Origin: Nitrososphaeraceae archaeon
GTDB taxonomy: Archaea; Thermoproteota; Nitrososphaeria; Nitrososphaerales; Nitrososphaeraceae
Direction: 5' to 3'
Length of the DNA stretch: 12,876 nt
Assembly: GCA_025922715.1 (NCBI GenBank)
Contig: JAICHH010000043.1
Coordinates: 1-12,876 of the forward strand
Part shown: positions 1-5,900 of the stretch, piece after piece
Layout: the number at the start of each line of letters is the position of its first letter
Numbering within the stretch: position 1 is the stretch's first letter
Position numbers and translations under genes: made by a program
The notes under the pieces: generated by a model
What the model saw: only the letters and a program-made list of their open reading frames with translations
What the model was told of the DNA's origin: nothing
Database searches by the model: none

Positions 1-101
1 CTATAAGGAAATTCATTTTCTGAAAACGATGAAATAGTAAGTAGAATTAAAATTCCTCCAATTATTGTTGAATTCACCATTAAAATATCTTTAGACTCCA
101 T
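1..101 (-). CDS. Small membrane protein, N-terminal part only (runs off left edge)
   Basis: An open frame starts with ATG at base 101 and runs leftward out of the window, giving 33 residues that begin MESKDILMVNSTIIGG. Residues about 10-24 form a hydrophobic stretch (STIIGGILILLTISS), so this is probably a membrane-anchored or secreted protein with an N-terminal helix. A TATA-like element about 31 bases upstream of the ATG fits a nearly leaderless transcript and supports the start. The rest lies outside the window, so no function can be given and the reading could still be fortuitous. Confidence 0.45.
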   Translation of the reverse strand, partial: MESKDILMVNSTIIGGILILLTISSFSENEFPY

Positions 102-126
102 TACCACAGTTTTATGACCAATATAC

Positions 127-137
127 TTATTATAAAT
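127..137 (-). promoter_or_regulatory. TATA box for the left-edge membrane protein
   Basis: On the minus strand the sequence reads ATTTATAATAA, centred about 31 bases upstream of the ATG at 101, close to the usual archaeal TATA spacing for a leaderless or very short-leader transcript. Confidence 0.4.
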
Positions 138-332
138 CTAAATTTCATTGGATGGAAGTAGTTATTAAATAATGAAACAATAATGGTAGATCTGAAAGTA
201 TCATTCTTAAAAATGTCCATTTGATTTCGTAATTTATAATATTATATGAATATGAAGTTTATTTTAAACATCTACAATTGTCTGATAAGTGTATAAAAAA
301 TTATTTAATACTATATAAAACTAATTTTCTAG

Positions 333-358
333 AGAAAAATAAAAAATCAGGAAAAATT
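333..358 (-). terminator. T-rich terminator after the 135-residue gene
   Basis: Read on the minus strand, about 40-60 bases past the stop codon at 394, there are several successive T runs (TTTTTCC, TTTTTTATTTTTC). Runs of T without a hairpin are the usual archaeal termination signal. Nothing else gene-like is visible between 138 and 393. Confidence 0.4.
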
Positions 359-393
359 AAGTTTGTATTTTAAGCGTTTCTTTTTGTTATCTC

Positions 394-801
394 CTATGAT
401 TTCTCTTGATTATACTCGTCCTTTAAACTGCTATCTGGGTCGGTTATCTTCTTTCCAACTGCTTTAGCACCTGCCTTTAGTTTATCAAAAGTACTCTCAG
501 CACCTTCTTTTAAATCATCTTTGACATCACCATAAGAACTTGAATCAAGATTATCAGTATCAGTAGTTGTATTTGCTTTATAACTTGTATTTGTGTTTTG
601 ATATGAATCGCCAGATACTTTCGTCATACCTTGTCTTCTGTATTTTTCTTTTGCTTCTTCTGTATCAGTTCCTGTCTGTCCTGATTCATCAATTTCTTGA
701 TCATTTGAATCTTTTTTTACTGCAGTAGGTTCATGAGAAGTAATCTTCTCTGGTGACATTGGATCCTTTCCTTCATAATTTTCGTTTTCTGATGAACTCA
801 T
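394..801 (-). CDS. Hypothetical acidic, disordered protein with a C-terminal amphipathic helix
   Basis: A 135-residue protein I cannot assign to a named family. Residues 1-90 are hydrophilic and rich in Ser, Thr, Asp, Glu, Asn and Lys with no hydrophobic core, so probably disordered. Residues about 92-119 (DVKDDLKEGAESTFDKLKAG and onward) form a strongly amphipathic, alanine- and lysine-containing helix that resembles the repeats of LEA-like or CsbD/YtxH-like stress proteins. There is no signal peptide or membrane segment, so it is expected in the cytoplasm. The ATG at 801 follows a TATA element at about the right distance, so the transcript is probably leaderless. A stress or desiccation role is inference from composition only. 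It stands alone, with its own promoter and a T-rich terminator. Confidence 0.75.
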   Translation of the reverse strand: MSSSENENYEGKDPMSPEKITSHEPTAVKKDSNDQEIDESGQTGTDTEEAKEKYRRQGMTKVSGDSYQNTNTSYKANTTTDTDNLDSSSYGDVKDDLKEGAESTFDKLKAGAKAVGKKITDPDSSLKDEYNQEKS

Positions 802-814
802 AATATCTAGTAAA

Positions 815-830
815 AAATATAATATTTAAC
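815..830 (-). promoter_or_regulatory. TATA box for the 135-residue gene
   Basis: The minus strand reads GTTAAATATTATATTT here; the TTAAATA part is centred about 25 bases before the ATG at 801. This is the expected position for the archaeal TATA box of a leaderless message. Confidence 0.45.
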
Positions 831-1178
831 AATTGAATAGGGTAATTTTGCTATTTGTTGTTAATATATAGATGTAGATGACTATTGTCATATATTTTAC
901 TATTCTTTTATTCATCAACTGCTTCAACAATATTTTTCCTTATTTTATTTCATTTCATCTCTTTATGATTCTACAATTGAACGTTGAGATTGGTGGTCAA
1001 TTCTATAGCACAAACTAACTAAAATATACTGTTCTCATTATATTTTTTAAAGTGTTTCTTGATATGCAATAGTAGAATAAATTAAGATGGACCCACGATC
1101 GAATTAACAGTACACTAGTATAAAAAATATAAATACCATCATATAGGAACAGAGATTAAGTTATTGTTATCCAATTGA

Positions 1179-1367
1179 AATACTAAAAGAAATGTACTTT
1201 TACTATATTCAAGCACTATTATAAAAGATAATGTAACGATTTTTTTAGCAGATTTTGACCTTTACAAAAAAAGAATTGAAAAGGTATTAGAATACAAAAA
1301 GTCTATTCCTGATTCCTTTGATAATATAAAAATAAACAAATTTGTTTATATAAGCAAATTATTATAA
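1179..1367 (+). pseudogene. Possible decayed coding remnant, no start codon
   Basis: After the stop TGA at 1176 the frame stays open for 62 codons to TAA at 1365. The central part (IFLADFDLYKKRIEKVLEYK) has an amphipathic, protein-like pattern. No ATG, GTG or TTG exists near its beginning, and its upstream part is blocked by the stop. I cannot name a family. It may be the C-terminal tail of an inactivated gene, or an AT-rich chance frame. Confidence 0.2.
1332..1349. repeat. 18-base perfect palindrome
   Basis: The half-site ATAAACAAA is followed immediately by its exact complement TTTGTTTAT. It lies about 200 bases upstream of the Lrp/AsnC-like gene. AT-rich dyads are typical sites of such regulators, but in DNA this AT-rich a dyad of this length can arise by chance, so the operator role is a guess. 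Confidence 0.35.
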
Positions 1368-1521
1368 TAATAGTTGAGTAATTGTAAATGTTGTGGAGTC
1401 ATATTATACTAAAATGATTTTAAAAATTATTTTCACTTAATAATATGCCATATAAATCATTTATTTGCTCAATTGTGTATCAAGGCACTATTTTAATAGA
1501 AAATGTTATAAACAATGTTTG

Positions 1522-1533
1522 TTACTATATAAT
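1522..1533 (+). promoter_or_regulatory. TATA box for the Lrp/AsnC-like gene
   Basis: TTACTATATAAT is centred near 1528, which predicts transcription starting near 1554. That is just after an ATG at 1548 and 27 bases before the TTG at 1581. A second candidate, GTTATAAAC at 1505-1513, would start transcripts near 1536 and would include the ATG. The choice matters because the two starts are separated by an in-frame stop. Confidence 0.45.
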
Positions 1534-1580
1534 TAGATAATAATAATATGACAAACTTTTCTAGGTTCTGCTGCTATTAA

Positions 1581-2084
1581 TTGCAGATTGCAAACGGTAT
1601 AAATAACATCAAACTTAAGTTCGATAAGGTAGACTTTAAAATAATTACTTTGCTTGTTCTTGATTATGATAACAAGAAAATCTCTTCAACATTAAAAATA
1701 CCTCTTAGTACTATTCAGAGGAGGACTAGAATAATATTACTTTCAAAGATAGTAACTCAAGAATATATTCCAAATTTCAAAATATTAGGAATTAAAAAAG
1801 GTATGTTACATATTTATCTTAGAGATGGAAGTTTAAAACAGACAGCAGAAACAATATCAAAACTAGATGGCATATTATCAGTATCTATACATGTAGGAAA
1901 TTCTGATATAGTGGCAGAATTTGTATATGATAATAGTGAATGTTTGGTAGATATTATTTCAGAAATTAAACATATGCAAGATATAGAAAAAGTACTTTGG
2001 TCAGAGGAAATATACAAGATACCAGTATCTAAGGAAAATATATCAAAATCTTTTAAAAAATATTGGACTGATAATAAAATATAG
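1581..2084 (+). CDS. Lrp/AsnC-like transcriptional regulator
   Basis: A 167-residue DNA-binding regulator. Residues about 14-60 form a winged-helix region of the Lrp/AsnC type: FDKVDFKIITLLVLDYDNK, then the recognition helix in LKIPLSTIQRRTRIILLSK. Residues about 70-150 form a RAM-like ligand and oligomerisation domain (GMLHIYLRDGS, ILSVSIHVGNSDIVAEFVYD, MQDIEKVLWSEEIY). Length fits the family (150-170). Such proteins act as dimers or octamers on AT-rich operators; the ligand and targets cannot be told here. The start is odd: stop TAA at 1578 lies directly before the first usable codon, a TTG at 1581, and an ATG at 1548 is in the same frame, ten codons upstream of that stop. It therefore either uses TTG or carries a nonsense mutation. 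It stands alone, followed by a small hairpin. Confidence 0.8.
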   Translation: MQIANGINNIKLKFDKVDFKIITLLVLDYDNKKISSTLKIPLSTIQRRTRIILLSKIVTQEYIPNFKILGIKKGMLHIYLRDGSLKQTAETISKLDGILSVSIHVGNSDIVAEFVYDNSECLVDIISEIKHMQDIEKVLWSEEIYKIPVSKENISKSFKKYWTDNKI

Positions 2085-2095
2085 TCAAACTATTG

Positions 2096-2114
2096 TATCT
2101 AATACTTTTAGATA
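2096..2114 (+). terminator. Hairpin after the Lrp/AsnC-like gene
   Basis: A 7-base stem TATCTAA / TTAGATA with a five-base loop (TACTT) starts 12 bases after the stop codon. No long T run follows directly (only AAATTCTATCTAGTTTT), so its role as a terminator is weakly supported. Confidence 0.35.
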
Positions 2115-2127
2115 AATTCTATCTAGT

Positions 2128-2136
2128 TTTATAAAC
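2128..2136 (+). promoter_or_regulatory. TATA box for the damaged KGG-motif gene
   Basis: TTTATAAAC is centred near 2132, predicting a transcript that begins at about 2158-2161, exactly at the ATG at 2161. This marks 2161 rather than the internal ATG at 2168 as the original start and is the reason the gene is read as frameshifted. Confidence 0.5.
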
Positions 2137-2160
2137 GATCGATGTAACTACACTTAGACA

Positions 2161-2263
2161 ATGAACAATGATAATAAGGATAGAAACATCAGGTGAAGAA
2201 ACAAGAAAAAAAGTCGCACGCGAAGGTGGAAAAGCATCTATCGACGGCGGCAGAGGTAAATAA
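2161..2263 (+). pseudogene. KGG-motif stress mini-protein, frameshifted and shortened
   Basis: From the promoter-matched ATG at 2161 the frame reads MNNDNKDRNIR and then stops. In another frame, from about 2186 on, the sequence encodes SGEETRKKVAREGGKASIDG and GRGK before TAA at 2261, a clear KGG motif (PF10685 type, as in E. coli YciG and plant-LEA-like GsiB). The usual leading part RGLASAS is missing, so a small deletion probably removed it and shifted the frame. An alternative start at ATG 2168 opens the second frame and would give a 31-residue peptide. The GC-richer codons in the motif (GTC GCA CGC, GAC GGC GGC) stand out and show it was recently coding. An intact paralogue lies at 5186-5332. 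A hairpin plus T run follows. Confidence 0.6.
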
Positions 2264-2283
2264 GACTAATAGCAAAAATAATA

Positions 2284-2318
2284 ATTTTCCTGAAGCTGGA
2301 AAATAATTCATTTTTTTT
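2284..2318 (+). terminator. Hairpin and T run after the damaged KGG gene
   Basis: Stem ATTTTCC / GGAAAAT with the seven-base loop TGAAGCT, followed within seven bases by a run of eight T. It lies 20 bases past the stop codon. The intact KGG gene at 5186 is also followed by a hairpin and T run, so the arrangement is shared. Confidence 0.55.
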
Positions 2319-2504
2319 ATTTTAAGATAAGCTTTACTTAAATGTCCTCAATTATTGTTAATTTACCATTAAATCTACTAAGAAAATAATAACCAATCAC
2401 TACAGAATTCTAAAGTTAAAATCTAATTTGTTAGGCTCATCTCTACTCTCACTTATTGCAAAAGCTCTTGAAAATATCTTACTATTAGCCAGTTACTTTT
2501 TCAC
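2319..2504. other. Region without a recognisable gene
   Basis: Downstream, on the minus strand, of the wrecked response regulator. Stops are frequent in all frames. This is where the C-terminal third of that receiver domain would have been, so it is probably eroded remains of it, but I can see no motif. Confidence 0.3.
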
Positions 2505-2759
2505 TTAGCATGTTGCTGGGTGTATTAATTTTATATTGTTTTCCAACAATTTGGTAGCTAATTCATTACCATTCATTTGTGGCATTCTAAAGTCAGAAAT
2601 AATTAAAGAATATCTATCAGAACTTTTAGAATATGATTCAGTGCTAAGAGTGGATTAGTAAAAGCACAATCATAATAGTCTTCCATTTTCTAAGGATTCT
2701 TTGAGTAAATCTACAATATCAATCTCATCGTCAACAATGGCAATATATTTAGTTGACAT
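2505..2759 (-). pseudogene. Response regulator receiver domain, degenerate with several frameshifts
   Basis: The minus strand from ATG 2759 reads MSTKYIAIVDDEIDIVDLLK ESLENG, a textbook receiver start with the acidic pair DD. The frame then ends, but adjacent frames continue DYYDCAFTNPLLALNH and then YSKSSDRYSLIISDFRMPQM NGNELATKLLENNIK, which contains the phosphoacceptor aspartate in IISDFRMP. At least two one-base indels (an extra A near GGAAGAC, a lost T near CATATTC) separate these segments. After NIKLI the expected threonine strand and KP loop are absent and a stop follows, so more than simple indels is involved. It would have been a single-domain CheY-like protein partnered with a histidine kinase. 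It cannot be functional as it stands. Confidence 0.8.
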
Positions 2760-2836
2760 TTCAATAATTAAAGTATTAATATTTAATATTTAATATTTTA
2801 GAGTTCTGTGAAAAAATCGTGAAATTTTTAATTTAT

Positions 2837-2858
2837 AATATCTTTTATAAAAGATATT
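2837..2858. repeat. 22-base perfect palindrome around a TATA sequence
   Basis: The half-site AATATCTTTTA is followed immediately by its exact reverse complement, giving a 22-base perfect dyad whose centre is TTTTATAAAA. It sits between the divergent response-regulator remnant (starting 2759) and the DUF72 gene (starting 3022). It is a candidate operator or symmetric promoter. No binding protein can be named. Confidence 0.5.
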
Positions 2859-2983
2859 TATAACTATTATAATTGTAATAGCATATTGAATGAAGGTTTA
2901 CACAACATTTACTATTTTTACTATTTTTAATGATGACGTTAAATTTTTGTATTCAAAATATATGTTTAAATTTGAATGATTTT

Positions 2984-2993
2984 ATTTATAATG
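2984..2993 (+). promoter_or_regulatory. TATA box for the DUF72 gene
   Basis: ATTTATAATG is centred near 2989 and predicts a transcript starting near 3015. This leaves a leader of about seven bases before the ATG at 3022 and excludes the upstream TTG at 3004, so it decides the start. Confidence 0.5.
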
Positions 2994-3021
2994 AAATCGT
3001 ATTTTGATTGAGAGAGATAGT

Positions 3022-3897
3022 ATGCATCAAATACTAATTGGTTGCTCAGGATGGAGTTATGCAGACCTTCCCGAAAAAGGCGGTTGGACCAAAGTCTTTT
3101 ATCCTGATGGTCAAACAAAACGTCTTTCGTATTACTCTCAATTTTTTAATACTGTAGAAATGGATTCTTCCTTCTATGAAAAATTTTACAAGTATATGAC
3201 TAAACAGACTTTTATTGGAATGGATAAAGCTACACCTGACCATTTTGAATTTTCTATAAAAGTTCCAGAAACTGTTACTCATATTAAAAGATTAGATGTT
3301 AATAAAGGGGCCATATCCTCATTAGAGGAATTTCTTGATAAAATTTCACCACTGCAAATAGCAAAAAAATTAGGTGCTATACTTGTACAATTACCTCCTA
3401 GTTTCACTGTAGCTGATTTTAAAAATACTGAGAATTTTCTCGAGAGATTGCCTTCAGACTATCATTATGCATTAGAATTCAGGCATCCATCTTGGAATAC
3501 AGAAGGTCCATGGGAAATGTTAAAGCATTATAATATTGCAGCAGTAATGACAGATTCTCCGATATTAGACAATCTCCAGTTTCTTTCTGAAATTACAATT
3601 ACCTCCAAAAACCATTCATTTATCAGATTACATGGAAGAAATACAAAACACAGATACAATTATCTTTATTCTAAAGAAGAATTGCTCCCATGGGTTGATA
3701 AAGTAAAAGAAATAACTGGCAAAACAAATACTCTCAGGATTTACTTCAATAATCATTATGGTGGTAAAGCAGTTATTAATGCATTGCAATTCAAAGAGAT
3801 GCTAGAATTACCAGTTTCGAATAAAGAAAAGATTGCATTAGACCATGCAAAGAAATATTATTCAAACGCTACTTTGGATACTATAAAAGACCGATAG
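3022..3897 (+). CDS. DUF72 (YecE-like) TIM-barrel protein
   Basis: A 291-residue cytoplasmic protein of the DUF72 family (PF01904), predicted to be a TIM barrel of unknown biochemical role. The family signatures appear in order, numbered from this ATG: IGCSGWSY (6-13), the bait segment LSYYSQFFNTVEMDSSFY (35-52), FEFSIKVPETVTH (75-87), LGAILVQLPPSF (117-128), YALEFRHPSW (149-158), VMTDSP (175-180), FIRLHGRN (210-217) and the final strand with RIYFNNHYGGKAVINA (239-254). The length is normal or slightly long and the gene is intact. A TTG six codons upstream (3004) extends the frame, but the TATA box places transcription after it, and GAGAGAG at 3010-3016 is too weak to argue for it. Monocistronic. 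Some relatives are discussed as nucleases or isomerases; nothing here tells which. Confidence 0.92.
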   Translation: MHQILIGCSGWSYADLPEKGGWTKVFYPDGQTKRLSYYSQFFNTVEMDSSFYEKFYKYMTKQTFIGMDKATPDHFEFSIKVPETVTHIKRLDVNKGAISSLEEFLDKISPLQIAKKLGAILVQLPPSFTVADFKNTENFLERLPSDYHYALEFRHPSWNTEGPWEMLKHYNIAAVMTDSPILDNLQFLSEITITSKNHSFIRLHGRNTKHRYNYLYSKEELLPWVDKVKEITGKTNTLRIYFNNHYGGKAVINALQFKEMLELPVSNKEKIALDHAKKYYSNATLDTIKDR

Positions 3898-3961
3898 TAT
3901 TTGTAATAAATTTAAAAATAACAATAATTTAAAATCATGCAATTTATTTAGATATAAAATA

Positions 3962-4120
3962 ATGAAAGTTTGGATTATATGGAATGAAAAAGAAACCAAT
4001 AATAAATCTATAGATAAAATATTTTCGACTGAAGAAAAAGCATTAGAATATATTGAAAAAGTTAAAGGAGGTAATAATTCTGATAGATACATAGAAGAAT
4101 TTAAATTAGATCAACTTTAA
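3962..4120 (+). CDS. Small hypothetical protein (52 residues)
   Basis: The ATG at 3962 opens 52 codons: MKVWIIWNEKETNNKSIDKI, then FSTEEKALEYIEKVKGGN and a tail ending YIEEFKLDQL. The layout (a beta strand at the start, the F-S-T-x-E-x-A-x-x-Y-I helix, and an acidic beta strand at the end) resembles many small proteins of phage or accessory regions of the MKVxxVxxxE...FSSxEKAxxYI type (compare DUF7336). The codon choice and the regular strand-helix-strand pattern suggest a real gene. It follows DUF72 by 64 bases on the same strand; a TATA-like ATTTAAAAT at about 3927-3935 could serve it. Function unknown. Confidence 0.65.
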   Translation: MKVWIIWNEKETNNKSIDKIFSTEEKALEYIEKVKGGNNSDRYIEEFKLDQL

Positions 4121-4220
4121 ATTCAAGATTTTTCTATTAATCAAGTTTCATACTAAAGAAGAAGAGATATAATTCTAATTTCTACTATCGTATCGTCATC
4201 AATAGAACTGTTAAAATATT

Positions 4221-4249
4221 GAAATCTTAGAGTCAAATGTAAAGATTTC
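4221..4249 (+). repeat. Inverted repeat upstream of the broken phosphoesterase
   Basis: GAAATCTT at 4221-4228 pairs exactly with AAGATTTC at 4242-4249 across a 13-base loop. It could form an RNA hairpin or be an operator dyad. No T run follows, so it is not a convincing terminator. Confidence 0.3.
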
Positions 4250-4270
4250 AACACGAGGTATATCAAGCAA

Positions 4271-4728
4271 ATGGCTGAGTTAGATCAATCACCAAATACA
4301 ATGCTTGCTTATACTAAATTCAACAAATAGAATACTTCCTTTAAAATTTAATGATAATGTTACTACTCCTATTGTAGAACTTGAAGATGAAACTGAGAGT
4401 GAGGGAAGAATATCTGATAAAGATCAAATCATTAATTTTGAAACTCTTGCTGACACTGACACTGCTACCATCAATAAATTTGATGATTCTGACAATTCAA
4501 CATTTATAACAATAGACACAACAGGAAGAAAACAACATGATCAAAGCGGATATTTACCTTTATATTACAAGTGTATGGGACAATGGATTTGGTTTTATAA
4601 AAATTGATTTAACTAAAAATATATTATTTGGTGAATTCTATGTTAATGAAGTTGCTGATAATACAGAAAAAGAGATAATAGAACCAAATTATCTCATCAG
4701 AGATAAATTTACAATCTCAAAACAGTAG
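4271..4728 (+). pseudogene. C-terminal remnant of a probable calcineurin-like metallophosphoesterase, frameshifted
   Basis: Two overlapping frames carry one protein. The first (from about 4305) gives NRILPLKFNDNVTTPIVELE, an acidic linker, then STFITIDTTGRKQHDQSG. The second (about 4547-4728) continues ADIYLYITSVWDNGFGFIKI DLTKNILFGEFYVN and finishes IRDKFTISKQ. The pattern of RxxPLxFN...PIV, a TxxTxGxxxHD strand, GFGFIKIDL...GEFY.N and a final DKFTI matches the C-terminal end of archaeal secreted purple-acid-phosphatase-like enzymes as I remember them. The metal-binding core (GNHD, GHxH motifs) is absent, so only the tail is left. A short frame MAELDQSPNTMLAYTKFNK at 4271 ends at a stop and may be chance. 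The family assignment is inference by motif; the frameshift near 4540 is directly visible. Confidence 0.5.
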
Positions 4729-5008
4729 AATAAGTAAACAATCTATTTTATTTCATTATTGCAGAGGAATTAGAACCTATACTTACTTTAAGATTCTTAA
4801 TGATAAAAATAATGATTTTGTCAAGATTCTAATTTATAAAAAGTTGTTTAGATTATAAAGCATCTTCTGAAGAATAAAACTTCTAATGTGGTTGATTATT
4901 AATTTTATACAAGAATTCAATTAACTTAATAGTAATTTATCCCTTATCAAATTTCTATTCAAAAGGTAAAATTTTATCTAAAGAATATTGTATATTAAAT
5001 CTAGAGAA
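4729..5008. other. Gene-free AT-rich stretch
   Basis: About 280 bases with stops in every frame and no long inverted repeat or RNA-like structure. It contains T- and A-rich runs only. Confidence 0.4.
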
Positions 5009-5101
5009 ATGAGTAAAAATATATTTATTTTGATTTTGCTTTTAATTATTGTGTTTAAAGTATTAGCATTTTCATATATATTTTCACTATTTTTCAAATA
5101 A
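5009..5101 (+). CDS. Possible single-helix membrane peptide (30 residues)
   Basis: ATG at 5009 opens 30 codons: MSKNIFILILLLIIVFKVLA followed by FSYIFSLFFK and a double stop. After a short charged start nearly everything is hydrophobic, which would make one transmembrane helix. TATA-like TTTTATC at about 4970-4977 could give a short leader. AT-rich DNA easily makes Ile/Leu/Phe-rich chance frames, so I am unsure that it is a gene. It lies 84 bases before the intact KGG-motif gene. Confidence 0.3.
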   Translation: MSKNIFILILLLIIVFKVLAFSYIFSLFFK

Positions 5102-5153
5102 TAGATGAAGAAAAATCTACCGAATATAATAACATAATAATTATTAAAAATTA

Positions 5154-5168
5154 TTAAATAATATAATC
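5154..5168 (+). promoter_or_regulatory. TATA box for the intact KGG-motif gene
   Basis: TTAAATAATATAATC is centred near 5160, 26 bases before the ATG at 5186, so the message is probably leaderless. Confidence 0.5.
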
Positions 5169-5185
5169 AAGTAGTACGATCAAAT

Positions 5186-5332
5186 ATGTCGAAAGACAAT
5201 AAAAATACCAAAGGTAAGAAAAAAAGCGGTACAAGCAAAAGAGGATTAGCCTCTGCAACTAAAGAGACAAAACCAAAAGTAGCCCGTAAGGGTGGAAAAG
5301 CATCTCAAAGTAGTGGAAAAAATAAAAAATAG
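5186..5332 (+). CDS. KGG-motif (YciG-like) small basic protein
   Basis: A 48-residue, very basic protein: a lysine-rich head (MSKDNKNTKGKKKSGTSK) followed by the stress-protein KGG motif RGLASATKETKPKVARKGG and KASQSSGKNKK. The R-G-[LF]-A-S ... [IV]-A-R-K-G-G-x-A-S signature is that of PF10685, found in E. coli YciG and repeated in Bacillus GsiB, where it is linked to general stress and desiccation. Only one copy of the motif is present and the usual acidic middle is weak. It is cytoplasmic and could bind nucleic acid through its lysines (inference). A TATA box 26 bases upstream and a hairpin with T run right after the stop show an independent transcription unit. A damaged paralogue lies at 2161-2263. 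Confidence 0.82.
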   Translation: MSKDNKNTKGKKKSGTSKRGLASATKETKPKVARKGGKASQSSGKNKK

Positions 5333-5336
5333 ATAG

Positions 5337-5368
5337 ATAGAAGAATTTATCTTCTATTGAATTTTTTT
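5337..5368 (+). terminator. Hairpin plus T run terminator of the KGG-motif gene
   Basis: An 8-base perfect stem ATAGAAGA / TCTTCTAT with the loop ATTTA starts four bases after the stop codon, followed by TGA and ATTTTTTT. It looks like a Rho-independent-type terminator, which is less usual in archaea than a bare T run. Confidence 0.7.
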
Positions 5369-5429
5369 GATTACTAAAAAATTTTTACTTTTTTATTCGC
5401 CTACAATTGTAGTAGTTGAGGTAACATAG

Positions 5430-5624
5430 ACTATAACGAAAGAGTTATGGCACGAGTGCAACAATGGCTGTATAGGAATTCAATTAAACTATAATGATTG
5501 TATCAAAGAGTTTGAAATAGGTCAAGACTGCCAATTGCTAGTGAATTCATTAATACATCTCATTGATGATTTTTTCTATAGGTTACTTTCAACAATAACT
5601 AATATAGAATTATATTTACATTAA
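5430..5624 (+). pseudogene. Open frame without start codon, possible gene remnant
   Basis: After TAG at 5427 the frame is open for 64 codons to TAA at 5622. It contains LWHECNNGCIGIQLNYNDCI, then KEFEIGQDCQLLVNSLIHLI and DDFFYRLLSTITNIEL, which has a plausible strand-strand-helix pattern. There is no ATG in the frame; an ATG at 5447 in another frame gives MARVQQW and ends after 15 residues. That layout fits a gene with a frameshift near 5460, but I recognise no family. Confidence 0.25.
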
Positions 5625-5684
5625 GTAAACGTGTATACGCTTTATGCAGATACTAAATAATATTGTCTTTAATTATATCGATTA

Positions 5685-5900
5685 ATGAAAAGCCATATTC
5701 TTGGAATTTATTCTTTCTTCAGAAGAATAAAAAATATAGGAAGGATTAGAATCTATGAGATTTGGGCTAGAGCAGAAGAATGAAGCAAAATATTAATGGT
5801 TACAGATGATTTATATAAATACAAAGTTAGAAATACAATACCAAATAATTGAACGATTCTCACAGATGATTGTGATAAAATATATATATTTTTTAAATAA
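5685..5900 (+). pseudogene. Decayed frame with two in-frame TGA codons
   Basis: From ATG 5685 the frame encodes MKSHILGIYSFFRRIKNIGR and IRIYEIWARAEE, then TGA (5781), then SKILMVTDDLYKYKVRNTIP NN, then TGA (5850), then TILTDDCDKIYIFFK and TAA (5898). Three successive protein-like segments in one frame separated only by TGA suggest nonsense decay of a small gene, although chance is possible in AT-rich DNA. No family recognised. Confidence 0.25.

Larger units (their letters stand above)
831..1547. other. Long intergenic stretch with weak coding traces only
   Basis: About 700 bases with no convincing gene. On the plus strand the frame 1179-1367 is open for 62 codons (contains LADFDLYKKRIEKVLEYKKS) and ends in a double stop, but has no ATG or GTG start, so it is at best the tail of a decayed gene. 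TATA-like strings occur near 1120-1133 and 1220. The 18-base palindrome at 1332-1349 lies inside the open frame. The minus strand shows only very short frames. I see no tRNA or other RNA gene. Confidence 0.4.

Noticed and set aside
324..337. TTTTCTAGAGAAAA dyad
   Set aside because: Short, low-complexity, located in the T-rich terminator region between genes with no promoter beside it.
2930..2990. ATGATGA resembling box C of a C/D guide RNA
   Set aside because: No CTGA box D or internal C'/D' pair lies at a suitable distance downstream.
5401..5412. CTACAATTGTAG palindrome, with the partial string CTACAATTG also near 270 and 971
   Set aside because: Twelve bases of AT-rich symmetry are expected by chance, and the other two sites are not palindromic.
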